A stretch of DNA of 64,000 nt from Acanthaster planci (Eukaryota; Echinodermata; Asteroidea; Valvatida; Acanthasteridae): positions 535,065 through 599,064 of the forward strand of contig NW_019091570.1 in the NCBI RefSeq assembly GCF_001949145.1, given 5' to 3'. Each line of letters begins with the position of its first letter. The first letter of the stretch is position 1. The translations under genes were made by a program, and so were the position numbers. Under the pieces are notes generated by a model, which made no database searches, was not told the origin of the DNA, and was given only the letters and a program-made list of their open reading frames with translations. Below are positions 13,121 to 24,490 of this stretch, piece by piece.

Positions 13121-13513
13121 AAAACAGTGTAAAATCAGCACTGTTCAGGGCCCAATAGCATGCACGCCAACATCCCTGAGATTTCTGAAACACAAATGAA
13201 ATTCTTGTCTGGTCACTTATCTTTCAATTTTAAATTATTCTCACAAAAGAACCCCCCCAAAAGTGACTTTTCCAAAGTCTGATTGCAGCCATTTTTCAAG
13301 TGGCAACCCTCAACATTTTTCGGGCACTTAGGACCATTTTTCAACTGTAGTTTTTAGCCTTTCTGCTCTCATATGAAAGCTCAAAGACCCAGGGAGTTGA
13401 TCCCGGCAACGATTTACACGATCTCACCATTTTGGGGGCCAAACAATCTCCTTTTTCAAAAGATACCGTGGGGGGCACTTTTAATGCTAGAGAGCTGGCC
13501 AGAAATTCTCACT
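13121..13513 (-). repeat. Right inverted arm of the 2.9-kb unit
   Basis: Reverse-complement partner of 10,588-10,974. The single N at 13,120 sits exactly at its inner edge. With the left arm it encloses 2.1 kb without any recognisable transposase, so the unit could be a non-autonomous foldback-like element, or two copies of one repeat that landed in opposite orientation. Confidence 0.85.
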
Positions 13514-13689
13514 TGAATTAGTGGTCTGCATCCTACACAGTCATTGCTCGCTCTTCAGACGTAGTACATGTATACCGTACCTGTATGTCGGTCAAGACCA
13601 GTCCACACCCCGTAGTGCCCATCATGAGCACTTTATGTGTCAAAAGAAGTTCTTTTCTTCTTTTTCCAAGCGATTCGTTGACTTCATAT

Positions 13690-13893
13690 ACTTTAAGACT
13701 CAGGAACATTGAAATGAGAAACAGTTACAGTTTAAGAGGTCGGAGGAAAACCCCAGAGGATTATTCTGGGTACTAAAATTATTATGGGTACTGGGACTAA
13801 AACCCAATCCACAAGTGGACCGAGCCGGGAATCGAACCCGGACCGCAGAGGTGGAAGGCGAGGAAAGAACCACTAAGCCAACCCAACTCTCCT
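13690..13893 (-). mobile_element. SINE family 2 (tRNA-derived)
   Basis: Read on the minus strand, a tRNA-like head has an A-box-like GGCTTAGTGGTT and a B box GGGTTCGATTCCC, followed by an unrelated body with TGGATTGGGTTTTAGTCCC and CTCTGGGGTTTTCCTCC. The two boxes are Pol III promoter elements. The body shows this is a SINE and not a free tRNA gene. The 3' limit is a guess. Confidence 0.75.
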
Positions 13894-14254
13894 AAATATG
13901 GTAACTTCATGTATCCTTGCATTTGGGGCATGAGAGTTACTGTGACTGGAAAAACAGGAAGCTAAATGTCTCAAAATTGGAGATTTTGTTTGAGACAAAC
14001 AGGCTTCGCCATGAACTCCGAAGGAGCGGCCATATTAGCGTTTTGGGCATCACCTTAAAGCCAATGAAATCCGATTTATTGTTTCTCGTCTGGGGTTTTT
14101 CAAATTTAGATGCGTTTTCTTTTTTCCTTTTCATTAGGCCTATTCCTTATTTTCTATCACGGAAAGATAACATCCTTTTCACATGCATAAGACCTATGTG
14201 GTTCCGTCACCCGATCTTTGGTGTGTCTGGAATTTGGGCGTAGTAGGGCAATAT

Positions 14255-14375
14255 TGAGACTCGACAACATGGACTCGGACTTGAGCCGGACTCGGACAAA
14301 AATGGACTCGGGCTTGGCTCAGACTCGGTCCCTCGTGGAATCCGCTTGGCTCGGACTAGATGGACTCGACTTCGT
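14255..14375 (+). repeat. Degenerate tandem array based on GACTCGGACT
   Basis: About 120 bp made of variants of GGACTCGGACTTG / GGACTCGGGCTTGGCTC / GGCTCGGACTAGATGGACTC. It resembles the CAAGTC-type arrays at 62.7 and 63.3 kb in word composition. No evidence of coding use. Confidence 0.65.
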
Positions 14376-16933
14376 CACTGGTACACCTGCCTACTTTAGT
14401 TCAGACGGGCTACAATAACTAAACAACTGTTTAACGAGAGTGATTCTTAATGCTCTTTCCTGGACTATATCAGCATAGAGGTAGATACCAGGCACCGTCA
14501 CCACTACCATCTCGATAAGAATGTCCCACATTATGAGGATTATAAATCGTCACCAACACCACGAAGTAATACAAATCTATAGATGTGTGCGCGCTTCAAC
14601 GCGTACTTTATAGAAATAGATATTTTCGTTTTCATGAAGAGGCACAAATGTCTTGCGTCGCGTGCTCCGTGATTTGCCGTATTCAGAAACTGACATTCTC
14701 CTTAATTTACACAGTTACGAGTATTAAGAGCATTTTTATTTCAGTTTAGTCACCCATTTACGGGTAAAATAAAATGATTTTAGACATTTAAAGCTTTTTT
14801 CTATGCTATATTGACAAAGCACACATGATTTGTGCTTCTTCGTGAAAACGAAAACGAGTCACAATTGCAAATCAAATTGCAAATCAGTTGCTGCGCGCCA
14901 TTAGGACAGATGACTCAAACATATTTTCCAATATCTTAGGACCCTGGGGTTGAACAAATAATCACAAATGTCAGTACCTAAATCTCTATAGAGTAACCAT
15001 CTTTAAACTGTTCTCCCTTTCAAAACCATCAAGATTCATATCATGATTTTCAGGATTTTTATCTTTTCCCTCTGTTTTCACTTTTTAACTTTTCCAGTTT
15101 GGTTTTATTCGGTCTACTTTATTTTTTTGTATTACTTGTTTTATGATTATTTATTTTCATTTTTTTCCTTTATACTTGCGAGTCCTTGTTGAGGTAGGTC
15201 CCCTAGTCAAGTACATGTACAAAGACAAGTTAAGAAGTAAACGCCATGACAACGTTAAAGTGTAGCTGCAATGAATTCATCTTAGACCCAATTTTCTTCA
15301 ACTTTATACTCTTCTTCATTGAATGAAAATTATTTGACATCCATTTTCGGTGAAAAAAATTGAAAATGCAATTTTTTAAACATTAAAAATTACCCATGCT
15401 TTCCTACACAACTGAGGGCGCTGTTGCTGTGATGTCATTTGGGCACTGCAAAAGTTTTCTGTTCAAATTGCGAACCCAAACTTAACTCAATGAAAACATT
15501 TCTGAGAAATGGTTGCATGCTTGCTTATAGCTACTTACACAACAATGTATCACCCAAAAGAAAATTGAGGCCAGCAAAATCAGCAAAGTCATAGGTTTGT
15601 GCACAAATTCTCTACTGGAATGACATCACAGTTTTGCTTACGAATATGGCAATACTCATTAGCATAAAGCCGAAAAGGCAGCAAAATACCCTTTCAAACA
15701 GTATAAAGCAAAACTTGAAAATGAGGTTAACTAAGATATGAAGGCGCATCTGTGCAATTGTATTAAAAAATGAATTGCAGCTTCCATTTAAACGTTCTCA
15801 GCAGCTGTTCGCCGACAAGCAACTCCACGGCGTCATGATGCCCGTGATCAAAGACCGAGGGGAAAAAAGTGATTAACCTAACAATGAGTCGTCAAGTTTT
15901 ATGAAAAATATTCCTTACCCACTAGACTGAAACTGTAGGGCCCTACTCCCGTTGTTTGATGACTATACCTGGCTTGGGAAGGTTACCCATACAAGAGTGC
16001 CAATAACTGATCAGAATTTTTAAAAAAAGAAAACGGAAAAAAAGAGAAGATAATGTGTAACACTCACGCGGAAGGTTTTTTTTACCGAGATCCGAGTGAA
16101 GGTTTTGGTTGAACTTCTCTGTAACTATATCGAAAGGGGTAAACCTGTGACCTATTAATGGTTGCTCAACACATTGTACATGTTTTATCAAGTTGGACAA
16201 AAGACGTTTTAAACGCTGTAACAGCCATTCTTATGGAAATCAATATTCTCGATCTCAAAGTACCTGGACAAGGAGTATGTTTACAGGCAACAATAGTCAG
16301 TGGGGAGATATCAAGAAGAGCCGAAAAAGATCAAGACAGCTGCTTTGTTGAAGCGTCTTCTTCAAAGAACTAGCGGTGAGCATTGACGATCTGTTGCCCT
16401 GACCACTATTTTTCAATTTTAATTATTTATTCATTTATTTTTTACTTCTTTATGTCAACTATACTTTCGCGCCTTCACTCTGCCCTGCTTTTAGCCCCCA
16501 CTTCTTCTTTTGTATCTGCTGACTTCCAGTTATCAACCCCTAAGTAATCGAAGTTGTAAATGCTACGCTAATGCCCAATGAAATTAGCGGGGCGCTGTCA
16601 ATTTCATTGAAGGTATTACACGGCCTGCTGGCTCCAAATTCTACTTCATTGTTCCGGGGGCTTTTCATCAGACGCGTCAAGTCCCCTAGAAAAGCGCCCC
16701 AGCTTTTCAAAACTTGTTTTTATCTCTGATTGAGCGCGTGGCGATTTTCTGGAGCGGGTCTTGTCGCGTCGGGCGTGAAAAAGTGGCAGCCGGAAAAGCA
16801 TAAGCTCGATTCACAAACGACTTTAATACAAGTACAGAGTTCCTTAAAAAGTAGGGTGTTCCTTGAAATATTGAGATAAATTCCCAAGAGGTAGCAAACC
16901 CGAGAAGACACTCAAATTGTAACAGTTACTTAC
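14376..16933. other. Intronic or downstream TIKI sequence, no exon seen
   Basis: Lies 3' of TIKI exon 2 on the minus strand, so part should be intron 2. The expected next motifs (the GAGHFMGNN region of TIKI proteins) were not found. AT-rich, with no recognised repeats. Confidence 0.5.
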
Positions 16934-18078
16934 TTGTGTGAAGTTGAGTCCGTTTAGTGGCACGCATTGTTCCTCCACCCGCTCCACGGCACCCGTTCTT
17001 TTATTCATTCTCATAGCTTCTTGGGCAAGGAAAAGATCCAAAACTGGAATGCCTCGAGATTTGATATCTGTTTCTGTGAGAGCGTTGACCATGAGCATGA
17101 CCCATATCGGCCGTTTCCTCTCCCAGTTTCCAGCAATGGCATTGAAGAGATAATCGGCATAGAGGCCCCTTCCTCGCTGGTCTGCTGTCATCCATGACGG
17201 CATCATGATCTTGACATACTCCAAATGTTCCCTCAGTCGCTCAAATAAACTCCTTGGTAAAACATCGCTGAGGTTCTCCCCATGAGGAAGCAACTGGCAG
17301 TTAGTTAGGGTTGAAATAGTGTAGGTATCTGTGAGATCTAACTCGAAGAATATGTTTTCACTCTCGCCGAATGCCTGTTTGATGTTCCCTGGTATGTAGT
17401 CCCAGACACGAGTGTATGGAACGTGGATGGTGCCGAAGAAGTACGCAGGGGTGTCTCGCTTCACCCGCCATAGAAACGATTTGACACCCTGTAGATATTT
17501 CAAGTACATGTATGATGAAACATGACGACAAAGAAAATGCAGAGTCGGTTATCGGAGGATAACGCATGATATCATGCAGCCATGTGATAAACCTCTCCAC
17601 AGTATAAAAACATTAAAGCCCAGACTTTGTACATGTACTGTAGGCAACGCACCAAACAGTTTGACACTATTACCGAGTCTCAGGAAGAGATTGTCGTGGT
17701 GAATAACTTTCGGCTTTAGCTTACAAGCAATGTATTATTTTTTTACGTTTACAATCTGGTGCAAATTATGCCAGTTGAAAATGTGTGCGTACTTCCCAGG
17801 AGCATGAATGTGAACAAAATAATTCAAACTTACGACTTCCAGGCCCCGGCAAATGTAAACAAATATTACAACTAGAAGTATTTCCGCGTGAAAAGATCTA
17901 AAACACGATAACGTAACCCATGTAGCATGTGAATACTTACTTCTGCTGTTGAGTTTCTATTTTCGCAATGTAATTTTTCCCGAAGCCTTTGAACGGATCC
18001 CGAGATCGGCAAGGCAAGTAGAAACAGGTAAAACACGGGTATTAAACTCATCATCCACGCATGACCAAAGACAGGCAT
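16934..18078 (-). CDS. TRABD2 (TIKI): TIKI-family Wnt-inactivating metalloprotease (TRABD2-like), first two coding exons, partial
   Basis: Two exons are visible. Exon 1 is 18,078-17,941 (46 codons) and exon 2 is 17,488-16,934 (185 codons). The 452-bp intron has donor GTAAGT at 17,940 and acceptor CTACAG ending at 17,489. Exon 2 ends in another GTAAGT donor at 16,933; all junctions are phase 0. Residues 1-28 look like a signal peptide ([17 protein letters not shown]). Exon 2 holds the TIKI core: GTIH at residues 65-68 (the GxxH motif of the TraB/GumN/PrgY fold), [14 protein letters not shown] with a conserved Glu near 95, then [23 protein letters not shown] and [14 protein letters not shown] (42-44) and NFT (228-230) are possible N-glycosylation sites. 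Known family role: membrane-anchored or secreted protease that trims the Wnt amino terminus and blocks signalling. Vertebrate members are about 500 residues, so roughly 45% is here; the C-terminal exons were not found. I chose the ATG at 18,078; an in-frame ATG at 18,117 would add 13 residues before the hydrophobic segment. Family call is strong; A versus B paralogy is not meaningful here. Confidence 0.93.
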
Positions 18079-18840
18079 TTTCCCGTGATTTACTCTCACA
18101 ACTTCTCGGAATATCATTACACATCACAAGGCTGACAACAGTTAGTGGTGCTCTTTCTCTTGATTCACCATGTGTAACGTACGCTTTGTAGAGGCATGCA
18201 CCTGTCAAATCGAGTTATGTTTACCGCATGACACCAAAGTGTGACGGCGAAGTCGAAGCGTCCCTGCCGCTCTCAAAGGCTCAATGACTTCCGTTCAGTT
18301 GCTTGCACTTCGGAGCCAATCGTTACACTAAAATATGGAGTCATAGTCGTGGTTTTTATCTGCATAACTCAGGGGGAAAAAACAGGGTCTTGTATTTTCC
18401 AAGTGTACAAGACAGCCATACCGGTGCTAGAAGAACAGATTACTGTCACCCCGTCTCTTCGAAGCGTTGTACTTGCGGGCAGTCTACCGACTAGCGTCCG
18501 CGTGCATTCAGCAATCGCACAGCGTTTGCTGCTTGACTGTTCATTCAGGCGTTGTCAGAGAGGGTTTCTCCACCACATCGAAGCAAGCCACGTACTTATG
18601 TGCAGTGCCGTTGATCATGCTGATTGGTGGGTTGGTGCTGTAAGCCAGATCGATCAAAATGCCGCGTGGGCCGACACGGATGTATGCTCACATCGAGTGT
18701 CTGGTGTCTCCGGCCGGCCAAGCTTGCTGGCTGTGTGGCGCTCGTGTTATCACACAAGATGCATGAATAGCCTGGGACTCCCGCGAGTAACGGGGACAGG
18801 AGGGTCTCATGAATGACATCACAAGAGGAGCTGAGCGAGA
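18079..18840 (-). other. Upstream flank of the TIKI gene, relatively CpG-rich
   Basis: This stretch lies just 5' of TIKI exon 1 on the minus strand and should contain its 5' UTR and promoter. I see no clear TATA box. CpG is more frequent here than in most of the window, as in many animal promoters. A plus-strand frame of 191 codons is open from 18,241 to 18,816 but resembles no family I know; its composition suits chance openness in GC-richer DNA. A non-coding upstream region is the simplest reading. Confidence 0.35.
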
Positions 18841-20956
18841 CGGAGGTGTCAACTCCCCTTCATCAATGTATAGGAAATACTAAGCAGAAAATTCTGGTTA
18901 ATCACCAGACATGACAAAGTGAACTTTCCACTGTACTGGCCCTGATTCAAGACATACAATGTTTGGTGAGTAATGTACCATATCTTGTTTCAGTATAAAC
19001 AAACTAACCCAGTAAGGGATAAGTTTGTTGGTTCTTAAATGCTGTAAAAACCTTGAGATATTCTGTCCAGAAAAAACTAAAGGTTATGAATTGAAGAGAC
19101 TACACATGTACCGGGCCCAACTGGCAGGTTTTTCTCTAGTGGTGATAATATTGCACATTTAAAACAAAAGGTGAACACTTTTCAGTTCCAATATTTTAGA
19201 CACTACAGTCCTTATCAAATTTGTTCCTCTGGATAGGATTAAAGTCGTACGTGTTTCCCAAGATTCCCCGTACTGAAAACCGAAAGTAGTTGTGTGTGCG
19301 TGTTCTTGTCTTTGTATAGCATGCAAAGTGTCTTGCCATTGTGCGCATCTGCGTGTTTTGTGTTCCTTTTTGGTTTTGTGCTATGCTGCTTGTATTTTTG
19401 CTTGTTCGGGTTTTGTACTCTCTGTCTTTGTTGTTGCGTGTTTGTCCAGTTAAAGTTAAATGCTACTGTTTTTCTGATGGCTGTGTTAACTGGTCTTTCG
19501 GAGTGGTCGATTGCGTTGTTTCTATTTTTTTTGTCTGTATGGCTTGTGTTTCTTTTTCTTTTGTCGATTCATCAAGTAGCACCGAGGAGAACAAACGGAC
19601 AGAGCAAGTAAGTACTTGTTTATTTACTTGTGTTTTGTGTTCTCTTTGTTGTCTGTTTGGAAGCAAGTGCAGATCCAGCTCCCCCCCTCCATCGCCATTT
19701 CCTTCCTACGTCTAAAGGTTGGACGACCCACTAAAAGCATAAACCATGAAAGGGTCTAATTTTGCGTGTGCAGTTCAGGAAAAAAGCAACCCAAAAGATT
19801 GAACAGGTTTGCCAATGGCGACAACTGTAGTACCCCCCAAGTTCGAACAAAAATTCCCCCAGCAAAAAAAAAATAAAAAATCCTGGGCCTACCCTATTCT
19901 TTTATAAATATATTCACAGTTTTTTGGTTTTTTGTGGTGTTTGAATGTACGGTTTGTGTGTTTGTTGCTGGAACCCGAGAGTTTCTTTACTATCATTGAA
20001 TGTAAATTACTCGAAAAGCTTTCAATTGCTTTGATGCAACAAAGAACTCATAAATAACTCTTATATGCCTATGAAAAACAAAGTAAACATGTAATTTATT
20101 GATGACAATATTTAAAGGAACCAGGAAATAGAAATATTTTTATAAATTTTACTAAAATCCCTTGAAATTGCATCTTTGGGTTTCGGTTAACCTTATTTTA
20201 AATTTCTGTTTTGTAACTTTAACCCATATTTTGATTTTTTGGGGAGGTTATGCTAATGTTATTTGCATATTCATGAGCAGAACCATGATGCCATCCAAGG
20301 CAGATAGCAAATTTGGGGTTCACAATTTGAACATGAAAACATGCAACCTGAACCTGTCTTCCTGTATTTACATCAAAGCAAAAGCGCCCTCACTTGTCCA
20401 GAAAGCTTGGTCAATTTTTAATGTTTGAAAAAGTTCACCATTCAATGCACTTAACTCAAAAAAAAAGATGTCAAACAGTCTTCATACATGGAAGAAGAGT
20501 ACAGAGATACACAAAAAGTGATCCTAAGAAAAATTCATTTAGGTTACAGTGTACAATGTTGGGAGGTTAAACATTGTACATATATACTTGTATACAGTAA
20601 CTAAATTTCTCACAAGATATTACAGGCGAGGACTTGAGGCAGGCAATGACGAAGGACGACTCCACGGATTGCGAAACAGTGCATGCGAGCTGGATCGCGG
20701 GGTGCACCCACGTATATAAGCTAGAAATGTGTCCGCCGAGCTCATTAATAAAAGTTATACACTCAAAATATTCTATATTAGAGGGTCCTGGGAGCCATGG
20801 ATCTGGGGAATTGAAGAAATATGGCACTGGACCTCTGGCCCGGACCCAGGGCTTCCAATTGTGAGCAATTCGGATGCAATCGGGTCCGAAAGTGGCACTA
20901 TTTCAGCCATTTTGCAGAGGGGTGCATTTTCAAAATGGTTACTTTCCTGGGCAGTG
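18841..20956. other. No gene recognised
   Basis: T- and G-rich sequence at 19,290-19,640 gives hydrophobic Leu/Phe/Cys frames that look like composition artefacts. Confidence 0.5.
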
Positions 20957-20988
20957 NNNNNNNNNNNNNNNNNNNNNNNNNNNNNNNN
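20957..20988. other. Assembly gap (32 N)
   Basis: Run of 32 unknown bases, inside sequence related to the repeat family of 10.6-13.5 kb, a likely reason for the gap. Frames crossing it are not meaningful. Confidence 0.99.
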
Positions 20989-21833
20989 TTTTTAAATATT
21001 TGTGAAGTAGGGGGATTTATCACTGCTGTCTATGATAATTTATTTGCTGCGGTGCACCCCGCAGGGCAAATTCACCCCCAACAAACGCGCGGAAATAGAC
21101 AAAACGGCGAGAGACCCTAGCTGACCCCTGTTGCCAAACTATGGGGACTAGAAAACCACAAAATACTGAACTGTAGACTGAGCTTACCAAACCTCTCTAT
21201 CAGAATTAGAGTCACCTCTCTCAGCACTTCTTGGTCAAGATGAACTTGTTCCAATCGCTCAACAGACGAACCGCCAGCAGGTCACGGGTCCTGACAGACA
21301 CAAAAGTCTCATCGTACACTCAATCCTGCCGTAGTCCACTCGTCCTGGTTTTACTTAGGTTATCTTGTTTTTCCAGAAATTACTGTACTCTACGTTTATA
21401 AGTTTCAAGAAACGTCTTACAATTATGTAAGCTTAAGAAGGGTAAACTACATGTAACAGAACGTCAGATATTTATGGAGTATAGTTATATGTACTCAAGA
21501 AGGTTCTGGTCATTTACAATGCCCGCCTCTTGGGGTCAAGTCACACACAGACTCTCGTGCAGCAACAGTGGATGATGGTACAAGTGGATAATGCCCTATA
21601 AAACAACACCCAGCATCACGCCACTAAAATGACATCAATGCAATGGGATGCTGATAATTCTGTCACGGGATTTTTAAAAACTGTTTCAATTTACCTGATG
21701 TCTGTAGCGTGTACATGATAATTTTATTACGTTCTGCACTGTTGTTAGTATTTTGGATAGTGTTTATTTATGTATTTTCAATCTGTTGAATGTAATTTAA
21801 ACCCAGTGGCCTAACTAACGTGGAATTATGATA

Positions 21834-22051
21834 GTATTTGAAAGTTTTTCTAACGTTGAACGCTAGCCCCAAAATCAACAGTGGAAGCATAACATCTACT
21901 CAACGTCATATATCAACGTTGATGCCACGTCGAAAAGCGTGCATTGAATGAACGCTGATATTAGTTGTATTTAAAAGTTTTTCTAACGTTGAACTCTAGC
22001 TGCGAAATCAACAGTGGAAGCATTACATTCGCTCAACGTCAAATATCGACT
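21834..22051 (+). repeat. Two direct repeats of about 85 bp, period 133 bp
   Basis: 21,834-21,917 and 21,967-22,051 share TTTTTCTAACGTTGAAC, AAATCAACAGTGGAAGCAT and GCTCAACGTCA-type blocks at a constant offset of 133 bp. AACGTTGA is itself palindromic and recurs between them. No coding frame. Confidence 0.8.
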
Positions 22052-24094
22052 TTTTCTGACAACATCCAATCAACCTCTGTGCCATGTTGTCAAACGCACG
22101 TTCCAGCATCATAGAATATAAATTGAGAAGAGTAATGATTTTGAATCCCTATAGCGATAGATTAACGTTCATTCTGTGTTGGTAATGATAATAAACCAAG
22201 TACATAATTCGATATAATTCGACGGCGTTAACTTTTTTACGCGCGGAGGAAGAGAAGCTAGGGCTGTAGTGTATGTTAAGCTCGGTGGTTATATCCACCA
22301 GAAGGTATGTGCAAGTATATAATCTCACCCTAAAACACAATCTGTGCATGGAAAATAAAAATAAATGCACAGAAAGGATGAAAAGAATGCAGCATTACTT
22401 AAAAGCGATATATGCATATACGGGTATCTACATATGCATTCTTATCTGGTTCATAAGTGTGACGTCGCTTCAGTTTAAACCACGCCCACTGCACATGCAG
22501 AGCACATGGGGGGGTGCATGCATTGATCGCCGTTTGCATGGGCCGTTTTCGAATACTCAACTTCGTCTCCGACTCAGGCTTCGAGTAGGAAACCAATCCC
22601 TGATTGTGGGCCTGAAGCGTTTAACTTAAATTGAAGTACTGTAATGTTTGGCTCTTTTGCATCTTACTTGATGTTTTGTGGCGCTATCAGACTTACTATT
22701 GCGCTTTCAACCTCAAAGTCGGGAAGTAAAAAACAGATGAAGCCTCAGACAGAGCCCAAGCCGAGTATTGAGAAACGGCCATGGAACCATGGAACCGGAA
22801 GTTAACGCGCAACTTCAGCGATTGTCCAATGGGAGCCTGCAAATCGTGACGCGTCCGCCTTTGTGACGAAGTCACTTACGAACTGGATAGACTTCAATCA
22901 CTTTTTAGCCTTCATGTGGATTTTCATCCAAGGATGCACACTTGTGGAATGCAGTAAATGGAGCCAACATTCCTCCAAAATGATTCTGGGACCTCCATAA
23001 CGGGATAATACAGTTTAACCAAGTCCTTAGAATTCAGCATAATTTTTGATACGTCAATTTCGTGTATTGGTGGATGTACTTCTTGTACGTTCATGTCACA
23101 CTTGTTGAACAGATTATTAATATAGTGGGAAAGGTTTGTACACCGTGTATTATGACCTCAACCTTCCTATAGATATCACAAATAGACGGCCATACAACTT
23201 TGTTGTAAACATTAATTTATAACTTAAAAATTTGTCAGGATGTCTGGTGTCCGTTGGAGTTCTTTGAGTAAAGTTTGAATTAAAGTAATTTCTATACGCC
23301 AATTTCAAAAGAAAAATCCTTAACTCATAAATGACAGTCTTTTTAAAACTTCAAACAAATTTTCAAAAGGACACACTGCAAAATCACCATTTAGTACAAG
23401 TACATGTGTCCATTATACACGCACAAAAAAGGATGTATACAAAAATTAGACGATCAGAAAAGTTTCAACAAACTACTCTCTTCGGAAAGTGTGTCGGCAT
23501 CGACTTGTGGGCAAAGCTTTTGTGCATTTATTAGGGAATGTTCATGCCTGGGTGACCAGGGGCTACTTTCACAAATCATCCTATACACGAACCGCACCGT
23601 TTTGAATGCAAAAATGGAGGGTTTAGAAGGATCACAGAACGTGAAAAGTAAAACTGAAGTATACACCTTGTTGAAACTGCCAGTTTCTTCAGAATAATTT
23701 TCCTAACTATGACTGCAGTTCCTTCTAAATCAGATCTAAGCTGTCCTCGGCATATCGAAATATGATCACCGCTTTAAAAGCACAATGCCTCATGGAATAG
23801 CCTTGAACACACATGTGCATTAAACAAGCCTCAGGCTGTGAGATAGCCCCAAGATCTCTGGACTTAAACTTTTCTCTGACGTCACCCATAAAAGCCAATT
23901 GGAATAAGAACTGCTCATTCAAATTAATCGACCGACAGTCAAAAAAGAATAAGATAATTCTACTCATTACATTTCAGAGAACCCAAAACTTGACCCAAAA
24001 TATCCAACTTTGTTAAGAAAGGCAGTCATATTGGCAAGAGTAAGTACACTTGAATGAACTTGCAAGAAATAGTAAATTTTGCCCAGAAATCATA
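22052..24094. other. No gene recognised
   Basis: Mixed composition; the longest frame (118 codons at 22,273) has no family resemblance. Confidence 0.5.
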
Positions 24095-24490
24095 GCAGGA
24101 TGACCATATCCTGAAAATTGTAAGTCGACATGTTGAGAAATATAGGGTGACAACATTTGGAAAATAAAATGACAACCTCCTGAGATAATTTGTCACGGGG
24201 TGAAGAAATCTTGGAGTAGGCTGTCAATGTCCTAAGATAATATTTCACTTGTAGGATATCGTTCACCTGGTTATTGGATGTAGACAACTCACTTGCAACT
24301 CACGGCATGTCATCGCCTCAATGTTAAATTAATCAGGATACCGACATCGTACCTCTAAGATGTCTTCATCTTGGGATTAATTTGGGATGTCGTCATCTTA
24401 ATTTCAGTGTTGTCATCCTGTGACAGATTTCAAAGGATATGCCCTCATCTGCCCTGTGATACGTCGTTATCCTAATAACAAGTCGGATGA
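24095..24490. repeat. Old, degenerate tandem repeat with ATCCT / AGGAT words
   Basis: About 400 bp in which variants of GGATGACAACATCCTGAGATAATTTG recur roughly every 25-35 bp in both senses, e.g. GATGACCATATCCTGAAAATTG, GACAACCTCCTGAGATAATTTG, TCAATGTCCTAAGATAAT and TGTTGTCATCCTGTGACAGAT. The unit is strongly diverged, so the array is old. Confidence 0.6.

Noticed and set aside
13818-13890. tRNA gene on the minus strand
   Set aside because: Acceptor stem does not close well and a SINE body follows directly.
16158-16373. Plus-strand frame ending near a GCGGTGAGC donor-like site
   Set aside because: Short and without homology; opposite strand to TIKI; donor-like words are common by chance.
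17001-17197. Plus-strand and alternate-frame ORFs over TIKI exon 2
   Set aside because: Shadows of the minus-strand catalytic exon.
19294-19715. Hydrophobic 105- and 124-codon frames resembling membrane proteins
   Set aside because: Two overlapping frames are equally open and rich in Leu, Phe, Cys and Val because the DNA is T/G-rich; no homology or splice context.
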